Positions 1-8,461 of a stretch of DNA of 64,000 nt are shown piece after piece; within the stretch, counting starts at the first letter, position 1; each line of letters opens with the position of its first letter. Both the position numbers and the translations under genes were made by a program. The stretch is from G965222335 sp965222335 (lineage in GTDB: Bacteria; Pseudomonadota; Gammaproteobacteria; Pseudomonadales; Halieaceae). The stretch is taken from NCBI GenBank assembly GCA_965222335.1, contig OZ244944.1, forward strand, positions 3,410,001 through 3,474,000. Direction: 5' to 3'. The notes below the pieces were generated by a model. That model was not told the origin of the DNA and ran no database searches. It saw only the letters and a list, made by a program, of their open reading frames with translations.

Positions 1-758
1 GTGCGGGTGCTCTCGTTGCCCCCAACCATGATCAGGATGAACATCCAGGCGAACATCTCCTCGGTCACGGCGACGCCATCCACCTCGCCGTTGAGGAGCG
101 CCTCGACCACCTGGCTGGTGGGGTTTTCCCGCTGTTTTTTCGCCAGTTCCATGGCGTACATGACCACTTCCAGCGACGCCGCATTGGCCTCATCGGGGCC
201 GGTCGCCACATCCGGGTCATCAGCGAAGGTCATGATATTGGTCCAGTCGAAAAACTGCTTGCGGTCCTCTACCGGCACGCCGAGGATCTCCAGGATAGCG
301 ATCAACGGCAACTCAGCGGCCACATCCTCGACGAACTCGCATTCACCGCGACTGGCCACCCGGTCAATGATGCTCGTGGCCTGCTCGCGCAGCCAGGGTT
401 CCAGCGTGGCCACTGCCCGCGGTGTAAACGCATCCCGGACGACCTTGCGGTACTTCATGTGCTTGGGTGGGTCCATCGCGATGATGAAATTTTCGTTGAT
501 GATTTTCTGTGTTTCTCTCTGCTGCGGTGTTGGCTCCATGGGGAAGGGGCCCTCGCGGCTGGAGGAGAACAGGTCGGGGTTCTGGGAGACAAAGTCCAGT
601 GCGTCGCGCTTCACCGCCGCCCAGTAGGGCACGCCAGTCCCGGGGTCGTCAAAATGCACGAAGGAACCCTGCCGACGCAGTTTGGCCAGTTCGTCGTAAG
701 GCATGCCATTCACGTAGGCGTCCAGGTCCAGAAGGTGGGTGAAGGGGCATTGGCTCAT
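1..758 (-). CDS. Cytochrome P450 (partial, C-terminus off the window)
   Basis: The first 252 residues of a bacterial class I P450 monooxygenase are present; the gene runs off the left edge, so the ExxR and heme-cysteine motifs are not visible. The start ATG at 758 follows a GGAGGA ribosome site. The text begins MSQCPFTHLLDLDAY and ends in the I-helix oxygen-binding motif GGNES, matching the family pattern [AG]Gx[DE][TS]. It probably hydroxylates a hydrophobic substrate using ferredoxin-delivered electrons. It is the last visible gene of a minus-strand run: PQQ dehydrogenase, tandem MarR, CMD protein, DUF3604, P450. The family is certain; the subfamily and substrate are not. Confidence 0.93.
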   Translation of the reverse strand, partial: MSQCPFTHLLDLDAYVNGMPYDELAKLRRQGSFVHFDDPGTGVPYWAAVKRDALDFVSQNPDLFSSSREGPFPMEPTPQQRETQKIINENFIIAMDPPKHMKYRKVVRDAFTPRAVATLEPWLREQATSIIDRVASRGECEFVEDVAAELPLIAILEILGVPVEDRKQFFDWTNIMTFADDPDVATGPDEANAASLEVVMYAMELAKKQRENPTSQVVEALLNGEVDGVAVTEEMFAWMFILIMVGGNESTR

Positions 759-857
759 AACGGTATTCCTCCTGGCTGGGGCGCCTGTAGCGTAACGCCG
801 GCCTGGCTATCGTGTGTTGCCCGATCGCGCGATCGCGACCGGGATGCTTGACCCATC

Positions 858-2735
858 TTACTCGGCCAGCGGTGGCAGTAGCCAGATCGCAGAGGTCACG
901 GCCCGCTCCTGCAGCGTCGCGGGTTCAGGAGGTTTGACTCCCAGGGCTTTCGCATCGAAGGTCGACCAGCGCGGCGTTGGAATTTCCAGCACCCGGGCGT
1001 AGTAGAACGCGTGCTGCGCGGCGTCGTAGTTCGGGTCGGTCCACTGCGCCTGCAGAACGGGGCTACCGATGCTGTTGCGGTAGCTGGCCTCATCGATATC
1101 GACCGTATTGCCAACCGGGTTGTCGGCCTTGCTCGACGGGTCGGCCTCGCGGGTCTCGGCCAGGGCGACATCAAAGATTTCTTCGTGGGATTGACCTGCC
1201 CGGTCCACCCAGCCTTTGATGATCTGGATCCGGTCGAGATGGGCGCCCGCCGGGTCCTTGGCCGCCATGACCAGGAACTTCGGGGACGGGTCCGAGCGAT
1301 CGGTGGCGCGCAACTCGCCGCCCATGGGCACGCCACTGGCATAGGCCCGCTGCAGCCAGTCTTGCGCTTGCATCAATTGCGCCGGGTAGTCACGGCCGGC
1401 GAAGAAGCGCACGGTGATCCTGGGGCCGGAGGTGGCGTAGGTCTCCCGGCGGCGCATGGCATCGAACAGTGACTCGCGGCTGTTTTCCTCGGCCCACACG
1501 CCCGCCAGCCCCGCGGCCTCCCAGTCCGCTGCCCGATTCTCCTCTTCGGGAAACAGGTAGGCCCTGCCGAGCCGGATGGCTGCGCTGCCGTCCATAATGG
1601 GCAGCTTGCCGTGGAAGTTGTCTTCCTCCACTGGCGAGCTGGCATTGTGCCCATCGCTGGCGCCAATCACGCCGAAGCGGTAGGGGTTGAAGCCGCGCTC
1701 GTGTGCGAACTCCATACCGGCGCGCAGGGCGTCGCGGATATAACTGCCCCTCGGATTGGAGTGCTGCTCTTCCTGGCTGAGCATGCGGTCGACGATGTTG
1801 AAGTCGGCGAAGGCATCCTCGGGAGAAATCTGCGGGTGCGTTTCCGAGGCGCCCTTGACCTGGAATATTTCGCTGATCGGCTCGTTAGCCACCCGACGGC
1901 GGGCATAGTCCCGATCCAGGGCGCTGCCGTCGTAGGCGACCCGGTCGTACATACGGCCATCGCTCAGGTTGCCATTGTGCGGGATTGCCAGATTATCCAT
2001 GCCCCGCTCGCGCTGCGCTTCGAGGGCCGTCCACAGGTCGCGCGGGTCTTCGGAATCGATCGAGCTGTAGGGGAGGTCGGGCACCTCGGTGCCGCGGTAA
2101 ATCACGTTGCGGTGAAGGTTGCGGGACTCGGGCATGGCGCTCCATTCGTAGGCGACAAAGGTGGTAAAGCGGCCGGGCTCGTAATGACGCTCGGCAGCAT
2201 CAACGGTGTCCCGCCAGGCGGTTGTGGAGATCTCCCTGGCACCGCGCTTGTCGATGTCGCGGAGGTCGAATCCGAGGTTGGTCCGCAGAAACGCGATGGT
2301 GTTGCGCAGCCGACCATCCTCCAGCAGGCGGTCGCGCATGGGGCGTGTGGCGGTGGGGAGGTCCGGCGCCCTGGCACGCACCACGCCGAGATATTCCGAG
2401 TGGTCCGTCACCGCGGCGAAGTCGAGGGGCCGGTGCAGGCGAATGGGGTAGCCCAGGGGGTGGGCAATGGTACCGCCACGGGTGAAGCGGTAGGCGTCAT
2501 CCGGCAGCGCGCGCACGCCCATGGTCCAGGCATCCGTGGACAGGCTGGTGTGAATATGCAGGTCGCCCCAGAAAACCTGCCGCTGTGGCTTTGCGGCCAC
2601 CCGTGGTTTTGCCGGGGGTGGCAGCGCCGTGGACGCGCTGTACTCGGGGAACAGGGAGGGGTCCTCGACCGGGGAGCAGGCCCCCGCGGCGATCAGCCAC
2701 AGGGCGGTCAGTATCAGCTTGCTCAGTCTCGGCAT
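858..2735 (-). CDS. DUF3604 family lipoprotein (PHP-like metal hydrolase fold)
   Basis: The protein has 625 residues. The start at 2735 is chosen because GAGG lies 8 bases upstream and it gives a clean lipoprotein signal (MPRLSKLILTALWLIAAGAC, lipobox AGAC); an in-frame start at 2771 would add an unlikely leader. After the signal comes WGDLHIHTSLSTDAW, the HxH-containing opening motif of DUF3604, whose fold is related to PHP phosphoesterases. Further conserved blocks are TDHSEYLG and GASDGHNA. The function of the family is unknown; members are often found beside oxidative catabolic genes. Exported, probably anchored in the outer membrane. It lies 71 bases after the CMD gene on the same strand and is probably co-transcribed with it. 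Confidence 0.88.
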   Translation of the reverse strand: MPRLSKLILTALWLIAAGACSPVEDPSLFPEYSASTALPPPAKPRVAAKPQRQVFWGDLHIHTSLSTDAWTMGVRALPDDAYRFTRGGTIAHPLGYPIRLHRPLDFAAVTDHSEYLGVVRARAPDLPTATRPMRDRLLEDGRLRNTIAFLRTNLGFDLRDIDKRGAREISTTAWRDTVDAAERHYEPGRFTTFVAYEWSAMPESRNLHRNVIYRGTEVPDLPYSSIDSEDPRDLWTALEAQRERGMDNLAIPHNGNLSDGRMYDRVAYDGSALDRDYARRRVANEPISEIFQVKGASETHPQISPEDAFADFNIVDRMLSQEEQHSNPRGSYIRDALRAGMEFAHERGFNPYRFGVIGASDGHNASSPVEEDNFHGKLPIMDGSAAIRLGRAYLFPEEENRAADWEAAGLAGVWAEENSRESLFDAMRRRETYATSGPRITVRFFAGRDYPAQLMQAQDWLQRAYASGVPMGGELRATDRSDPSPKFLVMAAKDPAGAHLDRIQIIKGWVDRAGQSHEEIFDVALAETREADPSSKADNPVGNTVDIDEASYRNSIGSPVLQAQWTDPNYDAAQHAFYYARVLEIPTPRWSTFDAKALGVKPPEPATLQERAVTSAIWLLPPLAE

Positions 2736-2806
2736 GGGAAACCTCGGGTATTCAGCAGGCCGCGCCGGCAACAGAGTCGGCGTGGTCGGGCACAGTGCGG
2801 CAGTGC

Positions 2807-3187
2807 TCAGGCTTTCGAGGCATCCTGTGCCGCTTCCGCAATGGCCTCCTCCAGGGGAGCGAGCATGGCCGCGGCCCGGGGGTAGCCGGCGTACTGGGCA
2901 ATAAACAGCAGCAGCTCCCGCGCCTCATCGGCGTTCATCTCGCCGCGCTTGAGTGAGGCCTTTACCTGGATCTTGAAAGTTGTGGGCTCGCCCTTGTCGG
3001 CAATGATGCCCAGGAGCAGGATGCGCTTGTCCCGCATGCTGAGCGTGTCCCGGGTCCACAGCTCGGCAAACAGCTGCTCCAGCATGACGTCGGTAAAGGC
3101 ATAGCCCTCCTCCGGTACGACCACGTCGCCGGCGTACACATCGCGGATGGTTTCCATGCCGATTTCACGGCGGGTTTTATCTGTCAT
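2807..3187 (-). CDS. Carboxymuconolactone decarboxylase (CMD) family protein
   Basis: A 126-residue all-helical protein with the CMD core (DKRILLLGIIADKGEPTTFKIQVKASLKRGEMNADE split over residues 50-85). It lacks the CxxC pair of the AhpD peroxidase-reductase branch, so it is closer to the gamma-carboxymuconolactone decarboxylase or uncharacterised branch. Such proteins act on small ring or lactone intermediates, or are of unknown role. It sits between the tandem-MarR regulator and DUF3604 on the same strand, with a 65-base gap to the regulator. The family is clear; the reaction is not. Confidence 0.85.
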   Translation of the reverse strand: MTDKTRREIGMETIRDVYAGDVVVPEEGYAFTDVMLEQLFAELWTRDTLSMRDKRILLLGIIADKGEPTTFKIQVKASLKRGEMNADEARELLLFIAQYAGYPRAAAMLAPLEEAIAEAAQDASKA

Positions 3188-3252
3188 GGTAGGTACTCGC
3201 GTTTATTGTTTATCCTTGGATCCAATGCTCCTGCAGCCGCGCCGGGGCTTGC

Positions 3253-4293
3253 CTACTCCTTTAGCAGCAGCGCTGCGAGCTGTTTTCGCGCCTCGGCATT
3301 CAGGCGCTGCCGCAATTCCTTGTCCAGCTGTTCGACGTCAGGCGCCGAACGGGTGAACACGGCAACTTCCGGCTGTAGAGCGTGGTACAGGCGCTTCGCA
3401 GTACTGCGCAGGCTATCGAGCGCGTGGGGCCCAATCGTGCCGCGAATTTCCGCCTCGAGATCATCGATGCCGTTGACCGAATCCTCGATCAGGCGCCGGC
3501 CGAGGCCGGTGAAGCGCAGCAATACCTGGCGCGCATCCCCGGGGTCCTGCTCACGGTAGATATAGCCCGCGTCTTCCAGTTCGTTGGCGATGGCACTGAT
3601 GGCCTGTTTGCTGACGTTCTGCAGTGCAGCGATTTTCAGCATGCGACCGCCCTCGGGACCGATCAGTGCCAGGACCTGGGCATAGGACAGCTTCAGTCCA
3701 CTGTGGCCCCGTTCCATGGTGATTTCCATCAGCCGCTGGCTGAGGTAGTCACTGAAGCGGGGCAGCAGTGACACCAGGGAAACCCGGTTCCGCTGTGCGA
3801 GCCCGTCCTCCGGCGGCATGATTGCCTTTTCTTCGCAGAAGCGGGCCAGTGCGGCGATGCTGTCCTGCGACAGGTCCGGTCCTGCGATGCGCGTGAACTC
3901 AAGTTCCAGCCGCGCCGCCACGACCAGGCCAACGCGCAGTAGCTCGGCCCCGCGGGAAGTCAAGATGATGCGCTTGGCGCGGCCATCCCCGGGATCCGGC
4001 GCGCGCTCGATGTAGCCTGCAGCCTCGATCTGGTTGGCGGTCTGGTTCGCGGCCTGGCGGGATACGCCCAGGGTGCGCGCAAGGTCCGTCAGGCGTGCGC
4101 CGTCGGCCGACAGCAGGGAGATGTAGGGCTCGTAGTAGAGACGCAGGTTGTCGAAGCCGTGCTCATTCGCCAGCCGCTCCATGACCTGCGACTCGAGGTA
4201 GCGGGTGACGCCCATGACCTGCCTCGGGAAATTATCCCGGTAGCGACGCCAGGTGGGGTCGGCGCTGTCGATTTGCGAGCTGTTTGGCTTCAT
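3253..4293 (-). CDS. Tandem (duplicated) MarR-family transcriptional regulator
   Basis: 346 residues, about twice the usual MarR length. Two winged-helix domains are visible, at roughly residues 25-155 and 178-305. Both contain the same core: VSRQAANQTANQIEAAGYI (78-96) then DPGDGRAK, and VSKQAISAIANELEDAGYI (227-245) then DPGDARQ. The protein therefore looks like an internal duplication and could bind as a monomer or as a four-domain dimer. A 46-bp block with three TTGAC-type half-sites lies directly upstream (4300-4345), suggesting autoregulation. The same block occurs before both sterol-desaturase genes of the window. The MarR assignment is solid; the ligand and whether it represses or activates are unknown. 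Confidence 0.9.
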   Translation of the reverse strand: MKPNSSQIDSADPTWRRYRDNFPRQVMGVTRYLESQVMERLANEHGFDNLRLYYEPYISLLSADGARLTDLARTLGVSRQAANQTANQIEAAGYIERAPDPGDGRAKRIILTSRGAELLRVGLVVAARLELEFTRIAGPDLSQDSIAALARFCEEKAIMPPEDGLAQRNRVSLVSLLPRFSDYLSQRLMEITMERGHSGLKLSYAQVLALIGPEGGRMLKIAALQNVSKQAISAIANELEDAGYIYREQDPGDARQVLLRFTGLGRRLIEDSVNGIDDLEAEIRGTIGPHALDSLRSTAKRLYHALQPEVAVFTRSAPDVEQLDKELRQRLNAEARKQLAALLLKE

Positions 4294-4299
4294 GGGTAT

Positions 4300-4345
4300 A
4301 AAGTAAAGTTTAGTTGACCGGAGGTCAATTAATGTTGACTAAATG
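4300..4345. promoter_or_regulatory. Operator block A, site 1 (upstream of tandem-MarR gene)
   Basis: A 46-bp AT-rich block holding the interrupted palindrome TTGACCGGAGGTCAA (4314-4328) and a third half-site TTGAC at 4335-4339. The two direct TTGAC copies are 21 bp apart, two helical turns. The block begins with AAAGTAAAG. The same arrangement, aligned without gaps, occurs at 10777-10822 and 39037-39082. Here it fills the gap between the PQQ dehydrogenase stop and the regulator start, so it probably contains the regulator's own promoter and operator. Confidence 0.72.
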
Positions 4346-4360
4346 TCTCCGCTGGCGCAC

Positions 4361-6346
4361 TCAATCTGGCAGGGCATAGACCACCAGGGCATCGCCCAGC
4401 AGTTCCCCGAGCTTCTCGGGTCCCTTGGCAGCGTAGGCCAGTGGTCCGTGGCCGCCCGCGGCGATGGCCAGGTATTGCCTGCCGTTTCGCTCCAGGCGAT
4501 AGGTCATGGGTGTCGCCTGGCCGGGAGCGGGGAGTTTATCCTGCCACAGGGTCTCGCCGCTGCTCAGGTCGAAGGCGCGGATGTAGCCGTCCAGGGTGGC
4601 CGCGGCGAAGACCAGGCCCGTGGCGGTTTGCAATGTGCCCCCGGTGTTGGGTGTGCCCCACTCCAGGAAGCGTCCCAGGCCCAGCGGGGACAGCTCCTCC
4701 AGGTTGCCCAGGGGGCGTTCCCACAGGGTGTCGCCGGAGTCGAGATCGATCGCGGTCAGGACGCCCCAGGGCGGTGCGGTGCAGGGGGTGTTGTTGGGAG
4801 ACAGGAAGCCGCCACGGACCACGACATAGGGCGTGCCTTCCTGGGCATTGGCGCCGACCAGGTCGCTGCCATCCAGGGCGCCAGCCTCTTCCCTGGGCAG
4901 CAGCTTGACGGTGTAGGGCACGCGCATGGAGTTGACCACCATGATGTTCCGCTCCGGGTTGACGGACACGGAGCCCCAGTTCACGCCACCGCCGATGCCA
5001 GGCCACAGCAGGGCCTCCTGCCCCAGGCCCGGCGGGGTAAATATGCCGCGGTAGTCGAAGGCGCGGAACTGGGCCAGGCAGGCGTCGCGATCCCCGGGAT
5101 AAATGCCCCAGATGTCGTCCTCGGTCAGGGTATCCGGGTGCACCGGTTGGGGCAGGGTGGGGAATGGCTGGGTCGGGGCGGTGCGTTCACCCGGCACCCT
5201 GGATGCCGGCACAGGCCGTTCCTCCACCGGGAACAGGGGCTCGCCCGTTTCCCCGTGGAGGAGGAAAATATGCCCCATCTTGGTGGCGGCGATGACCCCC
5301 GGCGTGGTGCCGTGCTGGGAAAAGAGTACCGGCTGGGCGGCGACATCCCAGTCCCAGATGTCGTGGTGTACGGTCTGGAAGTGCCACTTCGGCTGGCCCG
5401 TCGCCGCATCCAGCGCCACTACCGAGGTGCCGTAATGGTCCATGTCACCGCGCTCCGGCCCGCCGTAGTGGTCGGGCTGGGAGCCGCCGGTTGGCAGGTA
5501 GATGATGCCGCGCTCGGTATCCGCCGACAGGTTGCCCCAGCTGTTGGGGGTGGCGCGGGTGAAGTCGGCACCCGCCAGGGCCTCCTCGGCGCTCACCGGC
5601 GTCATGCCGGGCGGCACGGGGTCGAAGGCCCAGACCAGCTCGCCGCTGCGCACGTCGAAGGCGCGTACCACCCCCGGGGGCGCGTCGACCCGTTGCCCGT
5701 CCTTGACGAAGGCTCCGGTGACGACCAGGTCATTGATTACCAGCGGGGCCGAGGTCACGTAGTACTCTGCCAGGCGCAGATCGCCGAGGTTGGCGGTGAG
5801 ATCAACGCTGCCGCTATCGCCGAAATCCTCGCAGGGCCTGCCGGTGTTGGCGTCTACTGCGAGCAGGCGGGCGTCCAGGGTCCCGGAGAGGATACGCCGG
5901 TCACAGGTGCCCGAGGCCTTCTCCCGGGTCTCCCAGTAGGCGACGCCCCGGCAGCTGGGCGTGTAGACGCCGGTGAGGTCGACCTTGGGGTCATGCGCCC
6001 AGCGCTCGGCCCCGGTCGCCGGGTCCAGGGCAATGATGCGGTTGTAGGCGGTACAGAAATACATGCTGCCGTTGACCACCAGGGGTGTGGCCTGGAAGGT
6101 CGTGGCGCCGTGGCTCTCGGTGCCACTCGAGACGTCCCCGGTGTGATAGGTCCAGGCAACTTCAAGCTGGTCGACGTTGTCCGCGGTAATCTGGGTCAGG
6201 TCGCTGAAGCGCTGCCCGCCCTGGTTGCCCCCCACTGCGGGCCAGGCTTGCACCGGGCCGCTGTTGTCGTACTGCGGTGCATCGCAGGCGGCGACCAGCA
6301 ACAGCGGCAGCAGCAGGGGCAGGCGGCAAATCTTGTATTGGCTCAT
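4361..6346 (-). CDS. PQQ-dependent dehydrogenase lipoprotein (membrane glucose/quinate dehydrogenase type, soluble part)
   Basis: 661 residues with a lipoprotein signal ending LLLVAAC. The rest is an eight-bladed quinoprotein propeller: repeated blades such as GSMYFCTAYNRIIALDPATG, and the family hallmark VHHDIWDWDVAAQP as seen in membrane glucose and quinate dehydrogenases. The N-terminal membrane-spanning domain of those enzymes is absent and replaced by the lipid anchor. It should oxidise an alcohol or sugar-like substrate in the periplasm using PQQ and pass electrons to the respiratory chain. No PQQ biosynthesis genes are in the window. The tandem-MarR gene follows 67 bases downstream on the same strand. 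Confidence 0.9.
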   Translation of the reverse strand: MSQYKICRLPLLLPLLLVAACDAPQYDNSGPVQAWPAVGGNQGGQRFSDLTQITADNVDQLEVAWTYHTGDVSSGTESHGATTFQATPLVVNGSMYFCTAYNRIIALDPATGAERWAHDPKVDLTGVYTPSCRGVAYWETREKASGTCDRRILSGTLDARLLAVDANTGRPCEDFGDSGSVDLTANLGDLRLAEYYVTSAPLVINDLVVTGAFVKDGQRVDAPPGVVRAFDVRSGELVWAFDPVPPGMTPVSAEEALAGADFTRATPNSWGNLSADTERGIIYLPTGGSQPDHYGGPERGDMDHYGTSVVALDAATGQPKWHFQTVHHDIWDWDVAAQPVLFSQHGTTPGVIAATKMGHIFLLHGETGEPLFPVEERPVPASRVPGERTAPTQPFPTLPQPVHPDTLTEDDIWGIYPGDRDACLAQFRAFDYRGIFTPPGLGQEALLWPGIGGGVNWGSVSVNPERNIMVVNSMRVPYTVKLLPREEAGALDGSDLVGANAQEGTPYVVVRGGFLSPNNTPCTAPPWGVLTAIDLDSGDTLWERPLGNLEELSPLGLGRFLEWGTPNTGGTLQTATGLVFAAATLDGYIRAFDLSSGETLWQDKLPAPGQATPMTYRLERNGRQYLAIAAGGHGPLAYAAKGPEKLGELLGDALVVYALPD

Positions 6347-6441
6347 GGCGTGTGTGTTCTCTGTTTATTATCGGCGACTGCCAATCTTCTCATTTTCGGG
6401 GTGCGAGCGGGCGTTTCCCGTTCAGGCCAGCATAGCAAATA

Positions 6442-6459
6442 ACATAGGTAACACAATGT
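6442..6459. promoter_or_regulatory. Operator B, site 1 (ACATA-N8-AATGT)
   Basis: The 18-mer ACATAGGTAACACAATGT matches the recurring palindrome ACATT-N8-AATGT with one arm mismatch. It lies 50 bases upstream of the flavoprotein start at 6509 and 96 bases upstream of the divergent PQQ dehydrogenase start at 6346, so it could control either or both. Confidence 0.6.
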
Positions 6460-6508
6460 TTTGTATGGTAGCATGCGGCCTGCAGAATGATAAGGAGATC
6501 CGGTTCGA

Positions 6509-8200
6509 ATGTGGGATGCGGAGTTTGATGTCATTGTGGTCGGCAGCGGCGCGGGGGCGCTGACGGCCGCCTGTCGGGCCCGGGACCTGGGCCAGGAAGT
6601 CCTGGTGGTTGAAAAAGCCCCGGCCTACGGTGGCACCTCCGCGAGTTCCGGCGGGGGTCTTTGGATTCCCAATAATCACCTGATGCTGGCGGCGGGGGTG
6701 GATGACAGCGAGCAGGATGCCCTGGACTACCTGCTGGCGCTGACCGGCGAGGATGTCGATCCCGCGCTGGTGCAAGCCTACGTCCGGGAAGGGCCGGTGA
6801 TGCTGCGCTACCTGGAGCAGGAAACCCGCGTGGCCTTCGAGGCCATGGTGCACTACGCGGACTACTACCAGGAGCTGCCGGGGGCGCGCCCCGGCGGGCG
6901 CTCAATCGATCCGCTGCCCTACCATGCCAGGGAACTGGGTGAATCCTTCGCCAGTCTCGGTTTGCCCCACGCCCAGACCCGGGTGATGGGGCTCATGGGA
7001 TACACCAACCAGGAGGGCGCGGTGCTACTCAGCAAGGCCCCCGGCTGGTGGAAAGTCATGCTCAAGCTGGCGCTGGAGTACGCCCTGGACCTGCCCGGGC
7101 GCCTGCGGGGCCGGCGCTCACGCCGGCTGGTGATGGGCAATGCGCTGGTAGGTCGACTGCGCCACTCCCTGGATGACCGCGGGGTGCCGCTCTGGCTGTC
7201 CAGTCCGGTGCGGGAACTGCTGACCGAGAGCGACGCGGTCACCGGCGTGCGGGTCATCCGCGATGGCACCGAGCTTCGCCTGCGGGCGCGCAGCGGCGTG
7301 ATCATCGGCGCCGGCGGTTTTGAGCACTCCCAGGCGCTGCGCGAGCAATATCTGCCTGGCCCCACGCGGAGCCACTGGTCGGCGGCCTCGCCGACCAATA
7401 CCGGCGACCTGCTGCTCGCGGCCACCGCGATAGGGGCCGCGACCCACCTGATGGACGAGGCCTGGTGGGGCCCCACGATCTGTGTCGAGGGGGAGGACCG
7501 GGCGCGCATGCTGTTCACCGAGCGATCGATGCCGGGTTGTATCCTGGTCAACCAGGCGGGCGCCCGCTTTGTGAATGAATCCGTGGCCTATACCACCGCG
7601 GTGCAGGCAATGTACCGCGAGGGTAACCTCCCTTGCTATGCGATCTTCGACAGTCGCTATCGCCGGGAATATCCCTTCGGGCCTTTACTGCCCGGGGGTA
7701 TGCACATGGACTGGATGCAGGGCGCGAAGGTGCGCAATGCGTTGCTGACTGCGGCCGACAGCATTCCGGATCTGGGAGATCGTCTCGGGGTGTCTGCCGA
7801 GGGCCTGGCCCGGACCGTCACCCAGTTCAACCAGTATGCCGCCAGCGGTGTGGATGAGGATTTCCATCGTGGCGAAAACAGCTACGACCAGCTTTACGGC
7901 GACGTCCGGTTGGGCCCCAATACCTGCCTGGCGCCCCTGCAGGAGGCCCCGTTCTTTGGGATCGAGGTCTTCCCCGGCGATATCGGCACCAAGGGCGGAC
8001 TGCGGACCAATGCGCACGCCCAGGTACTAAGGGAGAGTGGCGAAGCGATTCCGGGCCTGTATGCGATCGGCAACAGTGCTGCCTCGCCAATGGGGCGCTA
8101 CTACCCCGGGGCGGGTGCGACCCTCGGTCCGGCGATGACCTTCGGCTACATCGCCGCGGCGCACGTCGCGGGCAGTGCACAAGAGGGCGGGACCGAATAA
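6509..8200 (+). CDS. FAD-dependent oxidoreductase, 3-ketosteroid-1-dehydrogenase (KstD)-like
   Basis: 563 residues. The N-terminal FAD motif is DVIVVGSGAGALTAACRAR (7-25), followed by EKAPAYGGTSASSGGG, typical of the fumarate reductase/KstD superfamily. Near the C-terminus the block YYPGAGATLGPAMTFGYIAA (531-550) matches the KstD signature YPGxG, whose Tyr and Gly bind the substrate 3-keto group; here these would be Tyr532 and Gly536. That makes a desaturase of a cyclic ketone likely, with ring A of a steroid the classic substrate. An AAGGAG ribosome site is present. It is divergent from the PQQ dehydrogenase, with operator B site 1 between them, and convergent with the ferredoxin. True KstD activity is inferred, not shown. 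Confidence 0.85.
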   Translation: MWDAEFDVIVVGSGAGALTAACRARDLGQEVLVVEKAPAYGGTSASSGGGLWIPNNHLMLAAGVDDSEQDALDYLLALTGEDVDPALVQAYVREGPVMLRYLEQETRVAFEAMVHYADYYQELPGARPGGRSIDPLPYHARELGESFASLGLPHAQTRVMGLMGYTNQEGAVLLSKAPGWWKVMLKLALEYALDLPGRLRGRRSRRLVMGNALVGRLRHSLDDRGVPLWLSSPVRELLTESDAVTGVRVIRDGTELRLRARSGVIIGAGGFEHSQALREQYLPGPTRSHWSAASPTNTGDLLLAATAIGAATHLMDEAWWGPTICVEGEDRARMLFTERSMPGCILVNQAGARFVNESVAYTTAVQAMYREGNLPCYAIFDSRYRREYPFGPLLPGGMHMDWMQGAKVRNALLTAADSIPDLGDRLGVSAEGLARTVTQFNQYAASGVDEDFHRGENSYDQLYGDVRLGPNTCLAPLQEAPFFGIEVFPGDIGTKGGLRTNAHAQVLRESGEAIPGLYAIGNSAASPMGRYYPGAGATLGPAMTFGYIAAAHVAGSAQEGGTE

Positions 8201-8225
8201 GGCCGCAGCAACAGCGCTGCCGCGC

Positions 8226-8444
8226 TTAATCGATCTCGACCACGCGGATGGTCTGGTTCGGGCAGTAGTCCACCGCATCCTGCACTTTGCTGCGCAGGCC
8301 TGCATCCGGGAACTCGTGCTTGACCCTGACCTTGGGGTATCCGGTCTCCATCTCGACAACTTCGAACACCTCCGGGCACTCTTCGCTGCACACGCCGTGT
8401 CCCTGGCACAGCAGCAGATCCACTTCCACTCTGTATTTGCCCAT
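8226..8444 (-). CDS. P450-type ferredoxin, [3Fe-4S] or [4Fe-4S]
   Basis: A 72-residue ferredoxin. The motif C13-QG-H16-GV-C19 with C61-P is the arrangement of [3Fe-4S] ferredoxins that serve actinobacterial-type P450s, where His replaces the second cysteine. An extra Cys23 stands where these proteins usually carry Ala before ProGluValPhe. The start at 8444 follows GGAGGAG. It lies 17 bases downstream of the CYP51-type P450 on the same strand and is almost certainly its electron donor, mirroring the CYP51-ferredoxin pairs of mycobacteria and the CYP51-ferredoxin fusion of Methylococcus. Confidence 0.93.
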   Translation of the reverse strand: MGKYRVEVDLLLCQGHGVCSEECPEVFEVVEMETGYPKVRVKHEFPDAGLRSKVQDAVDYCPNQTIRVVEID

Positions 8445-8461
8445 GTCCGTGCGCTCCTCCT

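Noticed and set aside
4343..6442. Long open frames antisense to real genes, for example a 699-codon frame on the plus strand opposite the PQQ dehydrogenase, and similar ones at 1611-2885, 13466-14803 and 49397-51088
   Set aside because: High GC keeps antisense frames open; their translations have no domain motifs and skewed composition, while the opposite strand encodes clear families.
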